10,526 nt of DNA, taken from positions 1 through 10,526 of the forward strand of contig CANDFN010000034.1 of assembly GCA_947384015.1 (NCBI GenBank), read 5' to 3'. Position numbers and translations under genes: made by a program. The notes below the pieces were generated by a model that was not told where the DNA came from, did no database searches, and saw only the letters and a program-made list of their open reading frames with translations. This DNA is from an uncultured Clostridia bacterium (lineage in GTDB: Bacteria; Bacillota; Clostridia; Christensenellales; UBA1242). Position 1 is the first letter of the stretch; each line of letters begins with the position of its first letter. Positions 7,131 to 10,526 of this stretch are shown piece by piece.

Positions 7131-7319
7131 CTATATTGCAAACAGAGCTTTAACTGTGGTAAATAATTCTTCTACTAAATTTATAATCATCAACAAACTA
7201 ATAATTAAACCAGCAAGAGTTGTTATAGAGGCTATTTCTTCTTTTCCACAATGCTTTAAAATTTGATTTACAATAGATGTAATTAAACCTATGCCTGCAA
7301 GTTTAAAAATTATTTCCAT
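7131..7319 (-). CDS. spoIIIAC: Stage III sporulation protein AC
   Basis: SpoIIIAC is a very small membrane protein with two hydrophobic segments, thought to be part of the channel's membrane platform. The 62-residue protein reads MEIIFKLAGIGLITSIVNQI, then LKHCGKEEIASITTLAG, then a second hydrophobic segment. The KEEIASITTLAG stretch is characteristic of the family, whose members are about 65 residues long. ATG at 7319 follows TAGGAGG with a 4-nt gap, and that site overlaps the spoIIIAB stop. A longer frame from 7391 would lie mostly inside spoIIIAB, so I rejected it. Confidence 0.92.
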   Translation of the reverse strand: MEIIFKLAGIGLITSIVNQILKHCGKEEIASITTLAGLIISLLMIINLVEELFTTVKALFAI

Positions 7320-7327
7320 AAAACCTC

Positions 7328-7801
7328 CTAAATTAATAAAATGGCTAACCCTATTGCAAATAAAAGTGATAGTTTTATAATCATTGGGCAAAGTTTGTTT
7401 TTATCTGCTTCTGCTTTTGTTAAATTCTCTTCTATTGCTAGCAAAAATTGTTCTATCTGTTTAAGCTCACTATTGCTATCGTTTTTGCCAAGGCGTATAA
7501 TAATCTCTGACAACTCCACTTTTTCTTTTTCATCTAAAATCTTTATTTCATCAAAACTTAAATTCCCAGATTTTAAATAATTTTGATAAGATGTAATAAA
7601 ACATTTAAATTGTTTGCGTGGTTTTAAACTTATTAAAAATTCATTTACTTTTGCCTGCTTAAAAGAGATGTTTATTTTAAATTGATTTAAAAACAAACGC
7701 AGATTGTAATAAAAATCATACTTATCTTTATACTGCTCGCTAAAAGCACGTGCAATAAGCATAATTACCGATATTAAAACAACAATTAGCACCCATTTCA
7801 T
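7328..7801 (-). CDS. spoIIIAB: Stage III sporulation protein AB
   Basis: SpoIIIAB is a membrane protein with a GspF-like cytoplasmic domain, paired with the ATPase SpoIIIAA. The 157-residue protein has an N-terminal membrane segment (about 3-18), a helical middle with YYNLRLFLNQFKINISFKQA (29-48), and a C-terminal hydrophobic segment (about 140-157, MIIKLSLLFAIGLAILLI). This matches the family plan and length (about 170). The start is either ATG at 7801, with AGGTG just upstream, or GTG at 7807 within that site; I prefer 7801. It lies 2 bp after the spoIIIAA stop. Confidence 0.9.
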   Translation of the reverse strand: MKWVLIVVLISVIMLIARAFSEQYKDKYDFYYNLRLFLNQFKINISFKQAKVNEFLISLKPRKQFKCFITSYQNYLKSGNLSFDEIKILDEKEKVELSEIIIRLGKNDSNSELKQIEQFLLAIEENLTKAEADKNKLCPMIIKLSLLFAIGLAILLI

Positions 7802-7803
7802 TT

Positions 7804-8706
7804 TCACCTACAATATATACAATTTAATTTTTCATCATAAATATTTGTTAATGTGCCAGGCCCCTCATCTCCGCTTAAAAGCACAAATCTAGAAAAGTAT
7901 TTATTTTCAATAATCTTATCAAATCCCATTTTATTTTGTAGTTGTTGCAAGTTCTTTGCGTGTATTGTTGCAACTACATTTACTCCAGAATTCATTGCTT
8001 CTTTTAAACAGACTATGTCTTTTTGAAGGTCTAATTCGTCAGTTATAATTACATCTGGGCGCATACTTCTAATACCATTTTTAAATGCAAAAGTCTTGCT
8101 ACAGTTTGTATAAACATCGCAAAATCCGCCTAAAGAAATTTGAGGTTGTCCGCCAATTACAGAGGAGATTTCGTTGCGCTCATCTGCTATTAATATATTG
8201 GACGACACATTATGTAAATAAAGTTGAAAAATAAAATCTCTTATAAATGTCGTTTTGCCACAGCCTGGCGGAGAAATTACTAAAGTATTATAGACAGTAT
8301 CGTTAACAAGAAATTCGTATGCTGGTAAACTACAGTTTTTTACAAAGTGAGGTATGCGTATATTTATAGATTGGAACTCTTTTATAGTTACAATCTTATC
8401 TTCATTAGTTACAATATTACCAGTTAATCCTACCCTAATACCTTTTGGTAGAGTTATATATCCGTTTGAAATACTTTCATTAAAAGCATAAATAGAATAT
8501 TCACTTGCTTTTAAAATAAAATTTTCTATCATAATATGTGTTGCTTTTAAGAATTCATTTTTATCGTCTTTTAAATAATACTTTTTATTTTTTACAACTA
8601 CTATTATGTTTTCGTTTACCCTCATACGGATTTCTGTTATGTCGTTAAAGCTAAATGCCTTAATTATGGCATTATAAATATCTTTGTCTAAATAATCTTT
8701 TAACAT
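7804..8706 (-). CDS. spoIIIAA: Stage III sporulation protein AA, secretion-type ATPase
   Basis: SpoIIIAA is the cytoplasmic mother-cell ATPase that energises the SpoIIIA-SpoIIQ channel and belongs to the GspE/VirB11-like secretion ATPases. The 300-residue protein has an N-terminal domain with ITEIRMRVNENI (23-34) and GYITLPKGIRVGLTG (82-96), then Walker A SPPGCGKTT (145-153), the conserved ADERNEI (174-180), the SMRPDVIITDE Walker B segment (214-224) and VVATIHAKN (244-252). Catalytic motifs look intact. Length matches the family (about 305-310). The start is uncertain: ATG at 8706 fits the family N-terminus but lacks a Shine-Dalgarno sequence. An in-frame ATG at 8781 would add 25 residues encoded by the terminator hairpin, so I rejected it. 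First gene of the operon. No clear sigma-E promoter could be recognised by eye. Confidence 0.94.
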   Translation of the reverse strand: MLKDYLDKDIYNAIIKAFSFNDITEIRMRVNENIIVVVKNKKYYLKDDKNEFLKATHIMIENFILKASEYSIYAFNESISNGYITLPKGIRVGLTGNIVTNEDKIVTIKEFQSINIRIPHFVKNCSLPAYEFLVNDTVYNTLVISPPGCGKTTFIRDFIFQLYLHNVSSNILIADERNEISSVIGGQPQISLGGFCDVYTNCSKTFAFKNGIRSMRPDVIITDELDLQKDIVCLKEAMNSGVNVVATIHAKNLQQLQNKMGFDKIIENKYFSRFVLLSGDEGPGTLTNIYDEKLNCIYCR

Positions 8707-8728
8707 ATTAAAAATTATTAGTTTGCAT

Positions 8729-8787
8729 AAAAAAAAATGCTTGAAGAAACAATTCAATTTTTGTTTCGGCAAGATATGCATTTTTTA
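8729..8787 (-). terminator. Strong intrinsic terminator just before spoIIIAA
   Basis: On the minus strand AAAAAATGC...CTTG..CGAAACAA (8761-8787) pairs with TTGTTTC..CAAG..GCATTTTTT (8731-8752) across an 8-base loop, with one 2-base mismatch and a 5-base bulge. A run of nine T follows and partly joins the stem (8729-8737). It ends only 22 bp before the spoIIIAA start. It would stop read-through from the coiled-coil gene. Confidence 0.65.
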
Positions 8788-8811
8788 GAGTTTTATTTAA
8801 GCAAATAGACA

Positions 8812-8845
8812 AAAAATAAAAAACAAATATTTGTTTTTTATTTTT
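8812..8845. terminator. 34-bp perfect palindrome at the coiled-coil gene stop
   Basis: Arms AAAAATAAAAAACAAAT (8812-8828) and ATTTGTTTTTTATTTTT (8829-8845) are exact reverse complements. It overlaps the stop codon of the coiled-coil gene and ends in T-rich sequence in both directions, so it could work as a bidirectional terminator. The stem is almost pure A-T, so by itself it may be weak; the terminator at 8729-8787 follows. Confidence 0.5.
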
Positions 8846-9317
8846 GTGTTATGTTGTTATTTTCATCTTCTAATTTTTTTGTTAATAAAACAATTAATTT
8901 GTCAACTTTTTCAATTTTTTTCTTCTTTCTATCATATTTTTTTTGGTTAACATTAGGATTATAAACAAGATGTGAATCAGGAACAGAACTATATCTATTT
9001 GAATATTCAAATTCTAGTTCGTTTTTTTCTTCTTTTGCCTTTTCCAACTTAGATTTAATTATATCAATTTTTCTGTCTGTTTTTTCAGTTAACCTTTTAT
9101 GTATACGTGTAAGTTTTTCCAATCTTACTGACAATATTTTAATATCATGTGACAATAACTCTTTTTGCTGCATCATAGTGTAATAACCATCAATTTCATA
9201 TTGATTTTCTTCATCATCAAGATATTTATAAACATAATTAAGGCGTTCTGTTTTATCAGCTAACACTTTTTTCAAATCATCAATTTCTTCATTTAGTTTT
9301 TTTATTTTTTCGTTCAT
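8838..9317 (-). CDS. Hypothetical coiled-coil protein
   Basis: I do not recognise a family. The 159-residue product is highly charged (mostly Lys and Glu) and lacks a signal peptide, membrane segment or cysteine motif. Long helices with heptad-like spacing run from about 3-35, 55-108 and 134-155. A less helical stretch rich in Ser, Tyr, Pro and Asn (RYSSVPDSHLVYNPNV, about 108-123) splits them. It is therefore probably a cytoplasmic coiled-coil protein. The start at 9317 is supported by AGAAGG 5 nt upstream and by the promoter, because an in-frame ATG at 9344 would lie between the -10 and -35 boxes. It is a single-gene unit between efp and spoIIIA, where Bacillus carries an unrelated small gene (yqhV). 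Position alone does not show a sporulation role, and its vegetative-type promoter argues against strict co-regulation. Confidence 0.75.
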   Translation of the reverse strand: MNEKIKKLNEEIDDLKKVLADKTERLNYVYKYLDDEENQYEIDGYYTMMQQKELLSHDIKILSVRLEKLTRIHKRLTEKTDRKIDIIKSKLEKAKEEKNELEFEYSNRYSSVPDSHLVYNPNVNQKKYDRKKKKIEKVDKLIVLLTKKLEDENNNITQK

Positions 9318-9334
9318 CCTTACCTTCTTAATTA

Positions 9335-9363
9335 ATTTTAACATATTGTTTGCATTTTGTCAA
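9335..9363 (-). promoter_or_regulatory. Near-consensus sigma-A-type promoter of the coiled-coil gene
   Basis: On the minus strand a perfect -35 TTGACA (9358-9363) is followed by a 17-bp spacer and -10 TAAAAT (9335-9340), preceded by TG of an extended -10. Transcription should begin near 9328, at the ribosome-binding site, with a leader of about 11 nt. Confidence 0.82.
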
Positions 9364-9389
9364 TATTGTTACTACTATCTCTATATAGT

Positions 9390-9412
9390 AAAAAACACCC
9401 TTAAAGGGTGCC
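9390..9412 (-). terminator. Intrinsic terminator after efp
   Basis: On the minus strand CACCCT (9405-9410) pairs with AGGGTG (9396-9401) around a 3-base loop and is followed by six T (9390-9395). It has the highest GC content of any hairpin here and is 12 bp past the efp stop. efp is therefore probably a single-gene transcript. Confidence 0.88.
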
Positions 9413-9424
9413 TTAATAATTGGT

Positions 9425-10003
9425 TTATAAACGTTCCATATATTCGCCTGTGCGAGTGTCAATTCTAATTCTGTCGCCTTCGTTGATAAATAAAGGAACT
9501 TGTAAAGTGTAGCCAGTTTCAACAGTTGCTGGTTTACCACCAGTTTTAACAGTATCTCCTCTAACGCCTGGTTCTGTTTTTGTAACAGTAAGTTCTACAA
9601 ACATTGGTGGGTCTACATTAATTGGTTGACCATTATATAATTGAACACTGCAATTAGTGTTTTCTACAATAAATTTAAGTGCGTATTCTATAATGCCACG
9701 ATTGAATGGAACTTGTTCGTAAGTTTCGTTATCCATAAAGTAGAATAAATCACCATCGTTGTAAAGATACATCATTTCTTTACGTTCAATTGAAATATCG
9801 TTTATTTTTTCGCTTGGGTTGTAAGTGCGATCTAAAGTTTTGCCAGTTATAACGTTTTTTAATGTTGTTCTAACAAAGGCTGCACCCTTACCTGGCTTTA
9901 CATGTTGGAAATCTACCACCAAAAATAAACTTGGTTTTGATGGGTCTGTAGATGTTCCGTCATCAAAAATTACTCCTTTTCTTATATCGCCTGCTGTAAT
10001 CAT
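9425..10003 (-). CDS. efp: Elongation factor P
   Basis: EF-P enters the ribosome next to the P site and rescues stalling at runs of proline. The 192-residue protein has three beta-barrel domains. It starts MITAGDIRKG. The domain I loop FQHVKPGKGAAFVRTTLKN spans 32-50, with Lys39 at the tip that is post-translationally modified in other bacteria. NDGDLFYFMDNETYEQ lies in domain II (82-97), and ETGYTLQVPLFINEGDRIRIDTRTGEY makes up domain III. Relative to the Bacillus type (Lys32) there is an apparent 7-residue insertion before the loop, at about 14-25 (DDGTSTDPSKPS), in a turn between strands. ATG at 10003 has AAGGAG 8 nt upstream. It has its own promoter and terminator. Linkage to spoIIIA is as in Bacillus. 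Confidence 0.95.
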   Translation of the reverse strand: MITAGDIRKGVIFDDGTSTDPSKPSLFLVVDFQHVKPGKGAAFVRTTLKNVITGKTLDRTYNPSEKINDISIERKEMMYLYNDGDLFYFMDNETYEQVPFNRGIIEYALKFIVENTNCSVQLYNGQPINVDPPMFVELTVTKTEPGVRGDTVKTGGKPATVETGYTLQVPLFINEGDRIRIDTRTGEYMERL

Positions 10004-10023
10004 ATTAATTTCTCCTTAAACTT

Positions 10024-10052
10024 ATTATATCATATATAGTAATATTTTGCAA
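10024..10052 (-). promoter_or_regulatory. Sigma-A-type promoter of efp
   Basis: On the minus strand TTGCAA (10047-10052), a 17-bp spacer and perfect TATAAT (10024-10029) preceded by TG lie 20 bp before the efp ATG. The expected start is near 10017, at the ribosome-binding site, so the leader is about 14 nt. Confidence 0.82.
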
Positions 10053-10067
10053 TGTTTTTTCATTGTT

Positions 10068-10481
10068 TTAAACCAAAAATATCTTCATTTTTGCCTTATT
10101 TTTTACAACTTCTATAATGGCTTTTGTTATGTTGTTTTCATTTAACTTATATAAGCCGTCTTTTAATTCTGTTATTACAGTTTGTCCATTTAAAAACCTA
10201 AATATTAAATTACTATCCGCGTTAATTTCTGGGTATTTTAATAAGCTGTTTAACGGAATTATTTTTTCTTTAATATTTTGTTCATTTAAATCAGCGATGT
10301 TATAACAATCTTCTAATTTAAAACTGTCAATACTTGTGCGGATTAAACTTGTCATTGTGGCAACAGTGTTTAATTCTTGCGCAATATCTCTACCGATTGA
10401 ACGAATATAAGTTCCACTGCCACACTTAATATTTACCGTTAACTCTCCATTTGAATAGTTAACAATTTTAATATCGTTTAT
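10068..10481 (-). CDS. truB: tRNA pseudouridine(55) synthase TruB, C-terminal part only
   Basis: TruB converts uridine 55 in the T-loop of tRNAs to pseudouridine. The 137 residues visible are the C-terminal half or so of a protein that is usually about 290-300 long. The family signature KCGSGTYIRSIGRDIAQEL is present near the start of the fragment, followed by LIRTSIDSFKLEDCY. The rest corresponds to the C-terminal RNA-binding (PUA-like) region. The N-terminal catalytic domain with its aspartate is missing because the contig ends in adapter sequence. The gene continued beyond the assembled end. A frame beginning at GTG 10496 (MLFRS...) is artificial: its first five codons come from the adapter. 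There is no sign that the gene itself is broken. The stop is 65 bp before the efp start. Confidence 0.93.
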   Translation of the reverse strand: MNDIKIVNYSNGELTVNIKCGSGTYIRSIGRDIAQELNTVATMTSLIRTSIDSFKLEDCYNIADLNEQNIKEKIIPLNSLLKYPEINADSNLIFRFLNGQTVITELKDGLYKLNENNITKAIIEVVKNKAKMKIFLV

Positions 10482-10526
10482 AGATCGGAAGAGCACACGT
10501 CTGAACTCCAGTCACCATAATACATC
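10482..10526 (+). other. Illumina TruSeq-type adapter contamination
   Basis: From 10482 the sequence is AGATCGGAAGAGC and continues through the standard TruSeq read-1 3' adapter to GTCAC at 10515 (34 bases, exact as I recall it). Then comes an 8-base string CATAATAC (10516-10523), which fits an index, and ATC (10524-10526), the first bases of the fixed sequence after the index. This is library-construction sequence, not genome. The first A may be genomic or from A-tailing. Confidence 0.97.

Noticed and set aside
8707..8781. 25-residue N-terminal extension of SpoIIIAA
   Set aside because: The sequence is explained by a terminator hairpin with a run of nine T, has no ribosome-binding site, and does not resemble the family.
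8707..8810. Possible sigma-E promoter for spoIIIAA (for example GTCTATTT with TAAAAAAT, or CATATCTT)
   Set aside because: Matches to the -35 and -10 boxes are partial, spacing is poor, and such matches are expected by chance in this AT-rich stretch.
9318..9344. Upstream start of the coiled-coil gene at 9344
   Set aside because: It lies upstream of the expected transcription start, between the -10 and -35 boxes.
9328..9540. 70-residue frame beginning MVNQQLL on the minus strand
   Set aside because: It is mostly inside efp in another frame and crosses the efp terminator.
10050..10065. Inverted repeat CAATG/CATTG between truB and efp as a truB terminator
   Set aside because: Only 5 bp of stem, no T run on the minus strand, and it overlaps the efp -35 box.
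1..10526. CRISPR array, transposon, prophage, tRNA or defence system
   Set aside because: I saw no direct repeats with spacers, transposase or integrase motifs, tRNA-like cloverleaf or unusual gene cassette; the genes are conserved core functions.

Overview
The window looks like the end of an assembled contig from an uncultivated, AT-rich (about 30% G+C by eye), endospore-forming member of the Firmicutes, most likely a clostridial gut-type lineage. The evidence is a complete eight-gene spoIIIA operon next to efp and an asp23-nusB-xseA-xseB block, the same neighbourhood as in Bacillus and Clostridium. The prolyl-tRNA synthetase is the short type (motifs 1-3 directly followed by an anticodon domain and a four-cysteine C-terminal domain), common in Clostridia and Mollicutes. 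Every gene is on the minus strand, so transcription runs from high to low coordinates.

In transcription order: (1) 10482-10526 is Illumina adapter, not genome; (2) a 5'-truncated truB ends at 10068; (3) efp has its own consensus-like promoter and a strong terminator; (4) an unrecognised coiled-coil gene has a near-perfect sigma-A-type promoter; (5) about 130 bp of tandem hairpins; (6) spoIIIAA-AB-AC-AD-AE-AF-AG-AH (8706 to 4118), tightly packed with overlapping starts and stops; (7) a sigma-A-type promoter in the 57-bp gap, then asp23-family gene, nusB, xseA, xseB and proS, mostly translationally coupled and ending in a hairpin terminator; (8) the 5' part of an unknown membrane protein running off the left edge.

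The spoIIIA genes encode the mother-cell half of the channel that keeps the engulfed forespore active: SpoIIIAA is the ATPase, AB/AC/AD/AE are membrane components, and AF/AG/AH carry ring-building domains. The asp23-nusB-xseAB-proS block is housekeeping: transcription antitermination, exonuclease VII and tRNA charging. Hairpins and promoters at each boundary suggest that the sporulation operon is insulated from vegetative transcription on both sides.

I see no mobile element, CRISPR array, tRNA, rRNA or new defence-like system. Most of the window is ordinary core genome. Points worth a second look are the adapter contamination, a SpoIIIAG that seems to lack the family's large beta insertion, repeated promoters with very short leaders, the hairpins before spoIIIAA, an EF-P with a small insertion, and the uncharacterised coiled-coil gene.
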